A stretch of 64,000 nt of DNA from Pyramidobacter sp. C12-8 (GCF_002007215.1 NZ_MUHX01000013.1:1-64000); one strand, 5' to 3'. Positions 1 to 8,572 are shown, counted from the stretch's first letter. Notes: generated by a model not told the origin, from the letters alone. Made by a program: numbers and translations.

Positions 1-2
1 AA

Positions 3-134
3 AAATTTAACGGAAAATCTCCTGCAGAGATCTTTATCAACCTGTATGGCGAGGATGTATTGCATTTACTCGGACTCGAACTTATTCCGCCACAGGATAT
101 CTGTTTAAAGCGGACTCTTCTCGCCGGTAAATAA
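3..134 (+). pseudogene. C-terminal remnant of an IS30-like transposase
   Basis: An open frame enters the window and ends at TAA 132-134, giving about 43 residues with NGKSPAEIF, LYGED and LIPPQDICLK. This resembles the C-terminal tail of IS30-family DDE transposases, recalled from memory and not searched. The DDE core lies outside the window, so I cannot tell whether the element is intact upstream. It sits at the left edge of the AT-rich island and marks past transposition there. It could instead be the tail of another DDE family. Confidence 0.5.
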
Positions 135-326
135 CGGCTCCTTTTTAATTTCTTGATTGCATTAACTCTGAACTGAAAATTTTGCTTTCAGTTGAGGATC
201 ACTTTTGTATGCACTTTTTTCGGACAATTTCCTCGTAACAGCTTTTCATCCCCTTGAATTTGTTCCGTTAGCGCAATCTTGATCGTTATTATGTGTTCGT
301 AATGACTGCTTGCTGCTTTTGTCCTG

Positions 327-376
327 TCAAAGTAAATGCAACCCCGTCGCATTTACTTTGACGAGGTTGCATTTAC
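327..376. repeat. Overlapping inverted repeats, possible IS end
   Basis: TCAAAGTAAATGC at 327-339 is perfectly inverted at 349-361, and GTAAATGCAACC at 332-343 is inverted at 365-376, so two hairpins compete. The cluster lies about 190 bp downstream of the transposase tail and just before the IS200 remnant. It may be the terminal inverted repeat of the IS30-like element or a junction of two element ends. Bases 135-326 hold nothing else I recognise. Confidence 0.45.
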
Positions 377-399
377 TCTGAAAATTTACCTTAAAAACG

Positions 400-723
400 T
401 TATGCGGATATAAGGGAGTGGAAATACTGGAGGGGCACTTAATGCCAGATCATATTCATATGCTGGTAAGTATTCCACCGAAATACAATATATCCAGCTT
501 TATGGGATACTTAAAGGGAAAAAGTGCGCTGATGATATTTGATAAGCACGCAAATCTAAAGTATAAATACGGAAATCGTCACTTCTAGGCAGAAGGTTAT
601 TATGTCAGTACAGTAGGTCTAAATGAGGCAACAGTTAGGAAGTACATTCAGGAACAGGAGAAGTATGATATAGCAATGGATAAACTGAGTGTAAAGGAAT
701 ATGAGGACCCCTTTAAGGGGTAG
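400..723 (+). pseudogene. tnpA: Truncated IS200/IS605-type TnpA (HUH transposase) with in-frame amber
   Basis: The frame reads GVEILEGHLMPDHIHMLVSIPPK, then KYGNRHF, a TAG at 586-588, then AEGYYVSTVGLNEATVRKY and DKLSVKEYEDPFKG, ending at TAG 721-723. HIH within the MPDHIHML segment is the HUH motif that holds the metal in single-strand transposases of this family. In the family the position of the TAG is normally Trp (FWAEGYYVSTVG), so one TGG-to-TAG change explains it. The N-terminal third is missing upstream of about base 400. The copy is therefore dead twice over, unless the amber is suppressed. The Tyr nucleophile region after the stop appears intact. Confidence 0.85.
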
Positions 724-863
724 TTGGTATTACAAATGCCCTTTAAAGGGCGGCGACGAGTCAAGGGCATAGTGGCTTGAACAGAGTGAAAGCCAGCGTC
801 TTAGGCGCTGGCCGGTAACTGCCCCCTTATAGGGGCGAGCAAACCACCCGTTTGACGGGTGGT
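708..863 (+). mobile_element. Right-end hairpins of the IS200-type element
   Basis: Four short palindromes follow the tnpA remnant: 708-720 (at the stop codon), 738-751 (GCCCTTTAAAGGGC), 792-798 paired with 806-812 (GCCAGCG/CGCTGGC), and 843-850 paired with 856-863 (ACCACCCG/CGGGTGGT, loop TTTGA). IS200/IS605 elements end in subterminal imperfect hairpins that TnpA recognises, so this block is probably the right end. No matching left end is present. No tnpB is present. Confidence 0.6.
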
Positions 864-901
864 CATGATTATTTTATCTCGAAGGTTACGCATATAAGCT
901 A

Positions 902-930
902 TTGCTTTTTGTATGTCCGCATGCTATGAT
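902..930 (+). promoter_or_regulatory. Promoter of the DUF1413-AAA-protease unit
   Basis: TTGCTT at 902-907 and TATGAT at 925-930 are separated by 17 bp and lie 47 bp before the first start codon. AAACAA at 933-938 and TTGTTT at 953-958 form an inverted repeat across the likely transcription start and could be an operator. Promoter match is seen; the operator is inference. Confidence 0.6.
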
Positions 931-977
931 ATAAACAACATTGTTCATCATATTGTTTACAACGAGGAGGACATGAA

Positions 978-1217
978 ATGGCAACTGCAAACGATCTTTT
1001 AGCTCGGGCTATAGAGGAAACAAAGCATCTGCATACTAATGAAGTTTTTCTTGTACGAGATTTATTTAAAGGCTATGAATGGAACCGAATATCAAGAAGT
1101 GACAGATTGTTATTGGGGACTTTGTTCTTAAACTATGTTCACATCTCTGGAACCCGTTTGGAACCAATCGAAAAAACTTCCTCTGGACAGCAAAAGTATA
1201 AAGTCAGCGGCAATTGA
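978..1217 (+). CDS. Small DUF1413-type protein
   Basis: A 79-residue protein with the pattern FLVRDLFKGYEWNRI then DRLLLGTLFLNYV, which I recognise as the DUF1413 family of small proteins of unknown function. There is no signal peptide or membrane segment, so it is probably cytoplasmic. The start has a strong AGGAGG site nearby. It is the first gene of the AT-rich unit, 52 bp ahead of the AAA+ ATPase, and shares its promoter. A small protein leading a toxic or defensive operon is often a regulator, inhibitor or adaptor, but nothing in the sequence decides between these. Its AT-rich codon use matches the two genes that follow and not the rest of the window. Confidence 0.75.
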   Translation: MATANDLLARAIEETKHLHTNEVFLVRDLFKGYEWNRISRSDRLLLGTLFLNYVHISGTRLEPIEKTSSGQQKYKVSGN

Positions 1218-1269
1218 TGGTTTTATACGCTATCAGAATGACAGCTATTCGAGAGGGAGGATTTACTAT

Positions 1270-2253
1270 ATGAAAGCGGAATTATATAAGAGACTATTTC
1301 GAGCCATTTTTTCCGAAGATGTATCATCATTAAAGAAAATATCCATTACGATCATTCAAGAGGAACGCAAACTCGGTCATAACATTCTTGCAGACTCTTT
1401 AGAAAAAATTTCAATTACCGAAAAGCCAAAATACACTCTGTTTGAGAGCAAAAAAAGCGAAAGTGGATTATCTACTTTGCCAAAGAGCAAGCGTACAAAT
1501 TCACAATTGGTATCGTATATTCCGAGAGAACAATTAAAACATCATATGATTTTACCGAACGAAGTTGAAGAACGCCTTCTTTCGATTGAGCAGGAATATG
1601 TAGCGCGCGAAAGGTTAAAAAAATTCAACCTCGTACCTAAAAGGAAAATACTTCTCTATGGCCCTCCGGGGTGTGGTAAAACTTTAAGCGCCGAACGAAT
1701 TGCATGGAATCTCGGGTTACCACTATTGAAAGTTCGATTCGATTCTTTACTTTCTTCTTACTTTGGAGAGTCAGCATCAAATCTTAGAATGGTATTTGAT
1801 TATTGCAAAAGCGAACCTGTTGTTTTACTTCTTGACGAGTGTGATTTTATCGCTAAATCTCGCATTACAACACAGGATGTTGGCGAAGTTCCTAGAATCG
1901 TCAATATGCTACTCACTTTGTTAGACGAATATGATGCTCCGGGATTGGTTTTAGCCACTACAAATTTGAAAGTGTCTCTTGATGAGGCTCTTTTCCGAAG
2001 ATTCGATGATGTTATTGAAATGCCGATGCCGGGGAAATCAGAACGTAAACGCTTATTGGAGATGACTTTATCTGCAATACCAGTTTCTCCGGATGTTGAT
2101 ATGGATGAAATATCAAATCAATTGGATGGATACTCTGCCGCTAATATTGTTTTGATTGCGCAACGGGCTGCAAAGATTGGTGTTCTTGCAGGGTGCAAAA
2201 AAGTGTGTAACGAACACTTTATAAAAGCATTGGAAGAAAGCTCTAAATTTTAA
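1270..2253 (+). CDS. AAA+ ATPase paired with a subtilase
   Basis: A 327-residue classical AAA+ ATPase. The first 100 residues form a helical domain (QEERKLGHNILADSL) that resembles the N-terminus of ATPases encoded beside S8 peptidases. Then come Walker A GPPGCGKT at residues 131-138, Walker B LLLDECD with D189 and E190, sensor 1 (ATTN) and an arginine-finger segment (LFRRFDD), so ATP hydrolysis and hexamer formation are plausible. I chose ATG 1270 because GGGAGG lies 9 bp upstream; an earlier in-frame start at 1135 would overlap the DUF1413 gene and has no such site. It precedes the protease gene by 19 bp. The likely role is to remodel, sense or feed a substrate to the protease; that is inference. 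FtsH/Lon-type housekeeping is unlikely because no protease or membrane domain is fused. Confidence 0.88.
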   Translation: MKAELYKRLFRAIFSEDVSSLKKISITIIQEERKLGHNILADSLEKISITEKPKYTLFESKKSESGLSTLPKSKRTNSQLVSYIPREQLKHHMILPNEVEERLLSIEQEYVARERLKKFNLVPKRKILLYGPPGCGKTLSAERIAWNLGLPLLKVRFDSLLSSYFGESASNLRMVFDYCKSEPVVLLLDECDFIAKSRITTQDVGEVPRIVNMLLTLLDEYDAPGLVLATTNLKVSLDEALFRRFDDVIEMPMPGKSERKRLLEMTLSAIPVSPDVDMDEISNQLDGYSAANIVLIAQRAAKIGVLAGCKKVCNEHFIKALEESSKF

Positions 2254-2272
2254 TCTGTAAGGAGGTACGACA

Positions 2273-4825
2273 ATGGCAGAGAATAATGACTTTACGCATT
2301 TGCCCCTCCCACTATTATTTCAAGGGAAACCAAAATTGCGTGGTGGCGGCTCAGTATCTGCTCAGACAAATAGGAATACTGCTAATCGAATTGCTCATGG
2401 TGGCTATGTGAAACGTCGCTCTGCTGAATTGTCCCGTTTTTGGAAAGAGCGTCGTGCAGAACGCTCAGAAAACGCCTTACCTGAAATAGAAACTGGCATT
2501 CCCATACTGCTAGAAATAGATCCTTTTGCTGATATTGATTTCCTGCGTGGACTAGGATTTGAAATCGTCTGTGAAATTGAGGAAGGATTTATTATAGTTG
2601 CTACAGAAGATGTTGACCTTTCGGTTTTAAATGAGAAAGCAGATGCTTTTATTGCAAATGTAACCGCAAGGTGCAATTCGCCAGCAAAAGTCTATGCGCT
2701 CTGCGAAGATGGCGATAGGCTTAAACGGGTTTTGTCGAAAGAACTCTACGAAAAATGGACAACTATTTCACCAGATGAAGTATATATAATCGATATTGGT
2801 GTAAGCTGCTGTGGAAACATCGAGTTGCCAAAACGACCCAAGCGAGAAGATGATGAAACTGATGAACACTATTCTGTTCGTGAGCAACGGTGGATAGAAA
2901 AGTTTAGTGCCGCCTATATGACTTGGGACGAAATCAAGATGAAACGAGAGGGAATAATAGAAAATTTTGTTTCTGATTATGATGGTGAAATTATGCAACT
3001 CGCCGATGGTATATCGGAAATGACTGATTTGCCTGATAGTTTCTCGGCACGTTTAAAAATATCTGGTAAATGTTTGCTTGACTTAGTGTTGAATTTTGCA
3101 TATATATTTGAAGTATCCGAAGCTGAAACAATAGTTATGGGAGAGGCCCCCGAAAATAGCGATAGTCTTACCGAAAACGTACAAATTGAGGCTCCTATCC
3201 AATCTGCTCCCATTGTGTGTGTAATGGACAGTGGAGTTCAAGAGGAACATAAGTATTTAGCATCAGCAATTATTAGTGGTGAATCTATCAGTTTGCTCCC
3301 AAATAATACAGGCATAAGTGACGAAGTTGCCGGAGGGGGACATGGAACACGAGTGACTGGTGCAATCTTGTACCCAAAGACAGTTCCTTCAGATGGAGTT
3401 TATCAACTTCCTTGCTGGATTCGTAACATGCGAATTCTTGATGAAAACAATTGCCTGCCAGAAAATGTGTATCCGCCAAAGGCAATTGCTATTGCTGTGC
3501 AGAAATATAATGTTGAGAACCCAATCCCAACTAAAATATTTAATCACTCCATTGGTAGCCGTCGATCTTGTGAAATGAAACACATGACGCCATGGGCGGC
3601 TGAAATTGATAGTCAGTCTTACAATCATGATGTCTTGTTTATACAGGCGGCGGGGAATATTTCCACAGATGTCATATCGGCCTATTGGCAGGCGGGGTAT
3701 CCATATCCTGAATATCTTGACAGAGAGTTATGTAGAATTTCAAATCCGGCGCAGAGCCTACAAGCAATTACCGTAGGATCCGTGTCGGCGGATGAGTTAG
3801 AAACTGATGACTTTATCGCATTGGGAAAGCATATGGAGGCCTCTTCATTCTCACGCTCAGGACCAGGTATTTGGGATGTCTTAAAGCCAGAAGTTGTCGA
3901 ATATGGAGGGACGCACATGTATAATAAAGGGAGTGTCCCACCTCAACTTACAACGCCTCCGGAAGTATGTCCGGAACTAATTCGTAAATCTCCAGAAGGT
4001 CCAGCTTTTGCACGTGATGATGTTGGCACGTCTTTTTCAGCGCCAAAAGTCACCTATATTGCATCACAGGTTGAAAAGGCTTTGCCAGAGTCTCCTGCGT
4101 TGTTGTATAGAGCGTTAATAGCCCAATCTGCCCGGTGGCCCAAGAGTATCAATGAAGTTAGTAAAGAAGAATGTGTTTCTACATTGCGCCATATAGGATA
4201 TGGTGTTCCAGATGTCGAACGTGCTACTCACAATGACGAGTATCGAATAACTTTGGTAACACCGTCCCTTATGGAACTTGGAGACGATGAAGCTCATATT
4301 TTTCAAGTTCCTATTCCGGAAGAATTATCTAATGTTGGTGAAGATTATGACATTTTGGTCGAAGTTACCCTGTCTTACGTAGCGAATCCTCGCCGGACTC
4401 GGCGTTACGTAAAAGGGTATTTATCAACATGGCTAGACTGGTGCTGTAGCCGGATTGGAGAGAATGCGGAGACATTTGCTCGCCGTATCTTTGAAACGGG
4501 CGCTATCATTGACGATGATGGCGATTTTAGCTGGGTACTTGGAGAGGCAACCAATCGGGGTGCAGCGGAAGGATATTCTCGAAAAAATGGTACTCTTCAA
4601 AAGGATTGGTGTATAATCAAATCCAATCAATTGAGTGATGCTTTTTGCATTGCGGTTCGCGGTCACAAAGGTTGGGGAGGCTTATTTAAAGCAAAATATT
4701 CGTTAGCTGTCAGTTTTGAAGCTATCAATCAGGATATATCGGTCTATGGACCGATACGGACTGAAATTGAATTGGCTGTTGAAAACGGAGAAATCGAGGT
4801 TGAAATGCCAGAGAACAAACAGTAA
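2273..4825 (+). CDS. Large subtilisin-like serine protease (S8), AAA-associated
   Basis: An 850-residue cytoplasmic-type subtilase with no signal peptide. The catalytic triad is visible: D319 in VCVMDSGVQ, H357 in GGGHGTRVTG and S587 in GTSFSAPKV; QAAGN supplies the oxyanion Asn. About 300 residues precede the catalytic domain (basic N-terminus TNRNTANRIAHGGYVKRR, then a mixed domain), and about 230 residues follow it with a beta-rich look. Both extra domains are long for a simple secreted subtilisin. A strong AGGAGG site sets the ATG start. The gene shares an operon and codon use with the AAA+ ATPase. All catalytic residues are intact, so it should be active; lack of a propeptide or export signal suggests control by the ATPase or by an intracellular trigger. 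Anti-phage or suicide protease is the leading guess, not shown. Confidence 0.9.
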   Translation: MAENNDFTHLPLPLLFQGKPKLRGGGSVSAQTNRNTANRIAHGGYVKRRSAELSRFWKERRAERSENALPEIETGIPILLEIDPFADIDFLRGLGFEIVCEIEEGFIIVATEDVDLSVLNEKADAFIANVTARCNSPAKVYALCEDGDRLKRVLSKELYEKWTTISPDEVYIIDIGVSCCGNIELPKRPKREDDETDEHYSVREQRWIEKFSAAYMTWDEIKMKREGIIENFVSDYDGEIMQLADGISEMTDLPDSFSARLKISGKCLLDLVLNFAYIFEVSEAETIVMGEAPENSDSLTENVQIEAPIQSAPIVCVMDSGVQEEHKYLASAIISGESISLLPNNTGISDEVAGGGHGTRVTGAILYPKTVPSDGVYQLPCWIRNMRILDENNCLPENVYPPKAIAIAVQKYNVENPIPTKIFNHSIGSRRSCEMKHMTPWAAEIDSQSYNHDVLFIQAAGNISTDVISAYWQAGYPYPEYLDRELCRISNPAQSLQAITVGSVSADELETDDFIALGKHMEASSFSRSGPGIWDVLKPEVVEYGGTHMYNKGSVPPQLTTPPEVCPELIRKSPEGPAFARDDVGTSFSAPKVTYIASQVEKALPESPALLYRALIAQSARWPKSINEVSKEECVSTLRHIGYGVPDVERATHNDEYRITLVTPSLMELGDDEAHIFQVPIPEELSNVGEDYDILVEVTLSYVANPRRTRRYVKGYLSTWLDWCCSRIGENAETFARRIFETGAIIDDDGDFSWVLGEATNRGAAEGYSRKNGTLQKDWCIIKSNQLSDAFCIAVRGHKGWGGLFKAKYSLAVSFEAINQDISVYGPIRTEIELAVENGEIEVEMPENKQ

Positions 4826-4836
4826 TATCTTTATTT

Positions 4837-4868
4837 GGAGGAGAGTCAATCGACTCTCCTCCATTTTT
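4837..4868 (+). terminator. Terminator closing the AAA-protease unit
   Basis: GGAGGAGAGTC at 4837-4847 pairs perfectly with 4852-4862 across a 4-base loop and is followed by ATTTTTC. It starts 11 bp after the protease stop and marks the right end of the AT-rich island; GC-rich DNA begins just after. Confidence 0.9.
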
Positions 4869-4921
4869 CGGGCCAACTTGGCCCGAGGTGCCGGGACAAG
4901 ATTTACTAACCGCCGACAACA

Positions 4922-4952
4922 TTGTGGCCCCTCCTGCCGTAGGCTATATAAT
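4922..4952 (+). promoter_or_regulatory. Candidate promoter for the 5024 gene and pepF
   Basis: TTGTGG at 4922-4927 and a TATATAAT run at 4945-4952 give a 17-19 bp spacer, about 70 bp before the next gene. The -35 match is modest. Confidence 0.5.
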
Positions 4953-5023
4953 CGTGGCGGAGCGTGCGACGAGATGTTCCGGCCCGGGGCGGGCGGAAAA
5001 TTTTTTCGGGGAGATGAAGCTGA

Positions 5024-5707
5024 ATGATGCGTTTAAGATACTGGAGCGCGTTTTTGGCTGCCGCGGCGCAGGAGGCCCGCGCGGCGGGCGAGGCGAAAGC
5101 GGCGGAGCTGCGCCGGACGCTCGACGGTCAGATTCTCGAGGGCTCTTTGTACTCGCTGTGGCGGCGCTGCGTCCGGGGCGAGGGGCCGCAGCGGCTGCAG
5201 GCGGCGTGGAGCGTCCTGCGCGCCCACGTGCCGGGCGGCGATCCGAGCCGCTGGGACGAGGTCGGCTCTTTCGAGCTGCCGTCGGAAACGCCGCGGGCGT
5301 TCATGGTGATCGACGCGCTCTATGCGGCGCTGATTGAACTGCCGCGCCGTGAAGGCGGCGAATGGCTGGCGGCCGGGCTGCTGCGCGATTTCGCGCGCTC
5401 GCCGCACGGGCGTTACGACTTTCTCGGCGTCTGTCCGGCGCCGGTGGCCGAGGCTGTGGCGGATATCGTGGCGCGCACGGGGCTGAGCGGGAACTGGCGG
5501 CCGCGCCGGGTGGTGGGGCGTCTGCCGATCGCCCGCCCGGTGCGCGGCACGGTCACCGATTCCACCGCGCGCGGCGGGGACATGCAGTTCCTCGACGGCG
5601 CGGGCATCCCGGCGGGCAACGGATTTTACGCCTGGGACCGTCCCTCGGGGCGGATCTACCGCATCAGCCTGCACGATCGTAAGCTGTTTTTCATTCCCGG
5701 TTTTTGA
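5024..5707 (+). CDS. Uncharacterised 227-residue protein
   Basis: I do not recognise this protein. It is Arg/Ala-rich, has no clear signal peptide or membrane segment, and opens with a helical Ala-rich stretch (FLAAAAQEARAAGEAKAAELRR). The C-terminal third (FLDGAGIPAGNGFYAWDRPSGRIYRI) looks beta-rich. GGGGAG ends 10 bp before the ATG; a second ATG follows directly. It precedes pepF by 32 bp and is probably cotranscribed with it, but this gives no functional clue. Its GC-rich codon use is that of the host genome, so the horizontally acquired island ends before it. Confidence 0.65.
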   Translation: MMRLRYWSAFLAAAAQEARAAGEAKAAELRRTLDGQILEGSLYSLWRRCVRGEGPQRLQAAWSVLRAHVPGGDPSRWDEVGSFELPSETPRAFMVIDALYAALIELPRREGGEWLAAGLLRDFARSPHGRYDFLGVCPAPVAEAVADIVARTGLSGNWRPRRVVGRLPIARPVRGTVTDSTARGGDMQFLDGAGIPAGNGFYAWDRPSGRIYRISLHDRKLFFIPGF

Positions 5708-5739
5708 GCGTCGGAGAAGATGAGAAAGGGAGTTGCGAA

Positions 5740-7590
5740 ATGACGGAGAACGAAACGAAGGCATCGGGCGTCGCCGGCGACGCGGGCTACGCGGCGCCGC
5801 TGTACGAAACGCGCGCGGAGGTGCCCGAGGCGGCGCGCTGGAAGCTGGAAGACATTTACGCCGCGCCGGCGCAGTGGGAAGCGGAGGCGAAGGAAACGGA
5901 AGCGACGGCGGCGGAACTGGCGGCCTGCCGGGGGCGCGTGATGGACTCGGCCGCGTCGCTGCTGAAGGCGATCACGCTGGACGAGCGGCTGGATTACCTG
6001 CTGGGGCGGCTGTACAGCTACGCGGTGATGCGCAGCCACGAGGACACGGCGGCGGAAGGGCCGAAGGCGCTGGCGGCGCGCGCCACGCAGCTGAGCGTTC
6101 GGGCGGCGGAGGCGTCGGCGTTCCTGTCTCCGGAGATCCTCAGCGCCGACGAGGCGAAGATCGGCGCCTTTCTGGCGCGGGAGCCGAAGCTGGAACTGTA
6201 CCGCCTGATGCTGCGGCGCATCCTGCGCGAGAAGAAGCACGTCCTTTCCGCCGAGCAGGAAGCCGTCATGGCGGCGATGGGCGAGCTGGCCGGGGCCCCC
6301 GACGAGATCTTTTCGATGCTCGCCGACGCGGACATGCAGTTCGGCGAGATCGCCGACGAAAAGGGCGAAAAGCGGCCGCTGACGCAGGAAAGCTACGGCC
6401 GCTACATCTCCTCGCCGGAACGCCGCGTGCGCCGCGAAGCGTTCGAGGGCATCCACCGGACGTTTGCGAAGTTCCGCAACACGCTGGGCGCGGCCTATGC
6501 GGCCAGCGTCAGGAAAGACGTCACCTTCGCGCGCCTGCGCCGCTACGGTTCGGCGCTGGAAGCGTCGCTGTACGGCAACGAGATCCCCGTGTCCGTCTAC
6601 GACGGCCTGGTCGCGGCGGTGAACGGAAAACTGCCGGCGCTGCACGAATACGTGGCGCTGAAGAAAAAAGCCCTCGGCGTGGAACGCATGGAGCCGTGGG
6701 ATTTGTACGCTCCTTTCACGAAGGAACTCAAACGGACGTTCAGCTACGAGACGGCGCAGAAGCTGGTGCTCGAAGCCGTCGCGCCTCTTGGCGAGGAGTA
6801 CGCGCGGGCCATGCGGCGCGCTTTTAGCGAGCGCTGGATCGACGTGTACGAGAACCGCGGCAAGCGCAGCGGCGCCTATTCGTGGGGCTGCTGGGGCGTG
6901 CATCCCTACATGCTGCTCAACTACGGCGGCACGTTCAGCGACGTCTCGACGCTGGCCCACGAGGGCGGGCACTCCATCCACACGTGGATGTCCAACGCCG
7001 CCCAGCCGCAGGTCTACGCCGGCTACACGCTGTTCGTCGCCGAGGTCGCCAGCACGGTCAACGAGACGCTGCTGGCGGAGCATCTGCTGGGGAACACGGA
7101 CGACCGCGACGAGAAAATCTTTCTGCTGAGCCAGCAGCTCGAGCTGATCCGCCTGACCATCTACCGCCAGACGCTGTTCGCCGAGTTCGAACGCGACGCG
7201 CATGCTCTGGCCGAAAAGGGCGAGCCCCTGACGCCGGAGCTGCTGAACCGTATGTGGAGCGAGCTGTACACGCGCTACTACGGCGAAGAAGTCGGCGCCA
7301 ATCCCGACCTGGCCGCGGAGTGGTCGCGCATCCCGCACTTTTACAACGCCTTTTACGTTTATCAGTACGCCACCAGCCTTGCGGCGGCGCTGGCGCTGGT
7401 CGACCGCATCCTCGCCGGCGGGCGCGCCGAGCGCGACGCCTATCTGAACCTGCTGCGGGGCGGCTGCTCGAAAGACCCGATCAGCCTGCTGCGCGACGCC
7501 GGCATCGATATGAGCACGTCCGAGCCGGTGGAGCGGGCGCTGGCCGTGTTCGGGCGCAAAACGGCCGAGCTGAGGGGACTGCTGCGGTAA
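5740..7590 (+). CDS. pepF: Oligoendopeptidase F (M3 metallopeptidase)
   Basis: A 616-residue cytosolic zinc endopeptidase that cuts imported oligopeptides. The M3 zinc site HEGGH is at residues 407-411, followed by a Glu-bearing helix (FVAEVASTVNETLLAEHLL) that supplies the third ligand. Length fits PepF (about 600). ATG 5740 is preceded by GGGAG with good spacing; an in-frame start 12 codons earlier would overlap the upstream gene and lacks such a site. The peptide importer and PepT further along the window fit the same peptide-degrading lifestyle. A hairpin with a T-run follows the gene. Confidence 0.95.
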   Translation: MTENETKASGVAGDAGYAAPLYETRAEVPEAARWKLEDIYAAPAQWEAEAKETEATAAELAACRGRVMDSAASLLKAITLDERLDYLLGRLYSYAVMRSHEDTAAEGPKALAARATQLSVRAAEASAFLSPEILSADEAKIGAFLAREPKLELYRLMLRRILREKKHVLSAEQEAVMAAMGELAGAPDEIFSMLADADMQFGEIADEKGEKRPLTQESYGRYISSPERRVRREAFEGIHRTFAKFRNTLGAAYAASVRKDVTFARLRRYGSALEASLYGNEIPVSVYDGLVAAVNGKLPALHEYVALKKKALGVERMEPWDLYAPFTKELKRTFSYETAQKLVLEAVAPLGEEYARAMRRAFSERWIDVYENRGKRSGAYSWGCWGVHPYMLLNYGGTFSDVSTLAHEGGHSIHTWMSNAAQPQVYAGYTLFVAEVASTVNETLLAEHLLGNTDDRDEKIFLLSQQLELIRLTIYRQTLFAEFERDAHALAEKGEPLTPELLNRMWSELYTRYYGEEVGANPDLAAEWSRIPHFYNAFYVYQYATSLAAALALVDRILAGGRAERDAYLNLLRGGCSKDPISLLRDAGIDMSTSEPVERALAVFGRKTAELRGLLR

Positions 7591-7663
7591 AACGGCTTGC
7601 AGCGGCCGGGCGCCGGGATTTTAACGGCGGGGATCCATTGCAATGCATTTAACGAAAAACGTT

Positions 7664-7694
7664 CGGCCGGACGCGCATGTCCGGCCGTTTTTTT
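7664..7694 (+). terminator. Terminator after pepF
   Basis: CGGCCGGAC at 7664-7672 pairs with GTCCGGCCG at 7679-7687 and is followed by seven T residues. Confidence 0.9.
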
Positions 7695-7695
7695 G

Positions 7696-7704
7696 TGCTA
7701 GAAT
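7696..7704 (+). promoter_or_regulatory. Extended -10 promoter of murI
   Basis: TGCTAGAAT at 7696-7704 is an extended -10 box placed right after the pepF terminator and about 44 bp before the murI start. The -35 region overlaps the terminator stem and is poor, so the extended -10 would carry recognition. Confidence 0.55.
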
Positions 7705-7747
7705 ACTGTCAGGCAAGGTCCAAAATTCAGATAAAGAGGGGAGTCCT

Positions 7748-8551
7748 ATGGATAAGCTGAGTCCCGTGGGCGTTTTCGATTCCGGAGTGGGAGGCTTTTC
7801 CGTCGTCAAGGAAATACAAAAAGTCCTGCCGGGAGAAGATGTGCTCTATTACGGCGACAGCGCCAACATGCCTTACGGCAACAGATCGGGCGAGGAGATC
7901 CTGCATCTGACGCGCCAGATCCTCGCGTTTTTGGAGCGGCGCGGCGTCAAGGCGGCGGCCGTGGCCTGCAACACGATTTCTTCGCTGATCGACCGGTACC
8001 GCGACGATTATCCGTTCAAGATTTTCAGCGTCATCGAAGCGGGCGCCGCTTCCGTGGCGACGCTGGACGCCGATTGCGTCGGCGTGATCGGGACCGTCTT
8101 CACGGCGCGGTCGGGGGCGTACCATCGCCTCATCAACGCCGTCCGGCCGGAGATGAAGGTCTACGCTCAAGGCTGTCCCAATCTGGCGCGCCTGATCGAC
8201 GGCGGCGACCTTCGTCCCGAATCGATCGATCCCGAGCTGCGCGCGGCGGTGGAACCGCTGTTGACCCAAGCGCCGATCCGGCACCTGATCCTGGGCTGCA
8301 CTCACTATCCGCTGGTTTCCGGGTATCTGAACCGTCTTTATCCGCAGCTGACGCTGATTGACCCCGCTCATGAGCAGGCGCTGGCGGTGAAGCGTTTTCT
8401 CGAATCGCAGGGGCTGCTCAACGACGCCGGCTCCGGCAGCCTGGAGCTGAACACGTCCGGAGACGCGGCACAGTACGCCGAAGCGGCGCGGCGCTTCGGC
8501 CTGAAGGAGCCGCGCGCGATCAACACCGTCGCGGCCGCTCAGCCGCTTTAG
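7748..8551 (+). CDS. murI: Glutamate racemase
   Basis: A 267-residue racemase that makes D-glutamate for peptidoglycan. The N-terminal FDSGVGG signature, the first catalytic Cys in AVACNTIS and the second in LGCTHYP are all present, together with YYGDSANMPYG. Length matches the family. ATG 7748 has GAGGGGAG a few bases upstream; an earlier in-frame ATG at 7643 falls before the promoter and terminator and is rejected. Aspartate racemase is a less likely alternative, since DSGVGG and the two Cys contexts are typical of MurI. Confidence 0.95.
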   Translation: MDKLSPVGVFDSGVGGFSVVKEIQKVLPGEDVLYYGDSANMPYGNRSGEEILHLTRQILAFLERRGVKAAAVACNTISSLIDRYRDDYPFKIFSVIEAGAASVATLDADCVGVIGTVFTARSGAYHRLINAVRPEMKVYAQGCPNLARLIDGGDLRPESIDPELRAAVEPLLTQAPIRHLILGCTHYPLVSGYLNRLYPQLTLIDPAHEQALAVKRFLESQGLLNDAGSGSLELNTSGDAAQYAEAARRFGLKEPRAINTVAAAQPL

Positions 8552-8554
8552 ACA

Positions 8555-8572
8555 GAGGGCAAAAATGCCCTC
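8555..8572 (+). terminator. Short hairpin after murI
   Basis: GAGGGC, a six-base A-rich loop and GCCCTC form a hairpin immediately after the murI stop. No T-run follows, so it may only stabilise the 3' end or pause polymerase. Confidence 0.35.

Noticed and set aside
1135-1269. Upstream start for the AAA+ ATPase
   Set aside because: It would overlap the DUF1413 gene and lacks a ribosome-binding site, unlike ATG 1270.
7643-7747. Upstream start for murI
   Set aside because: The extra codons run through the pepF terminator and the murI promoter.
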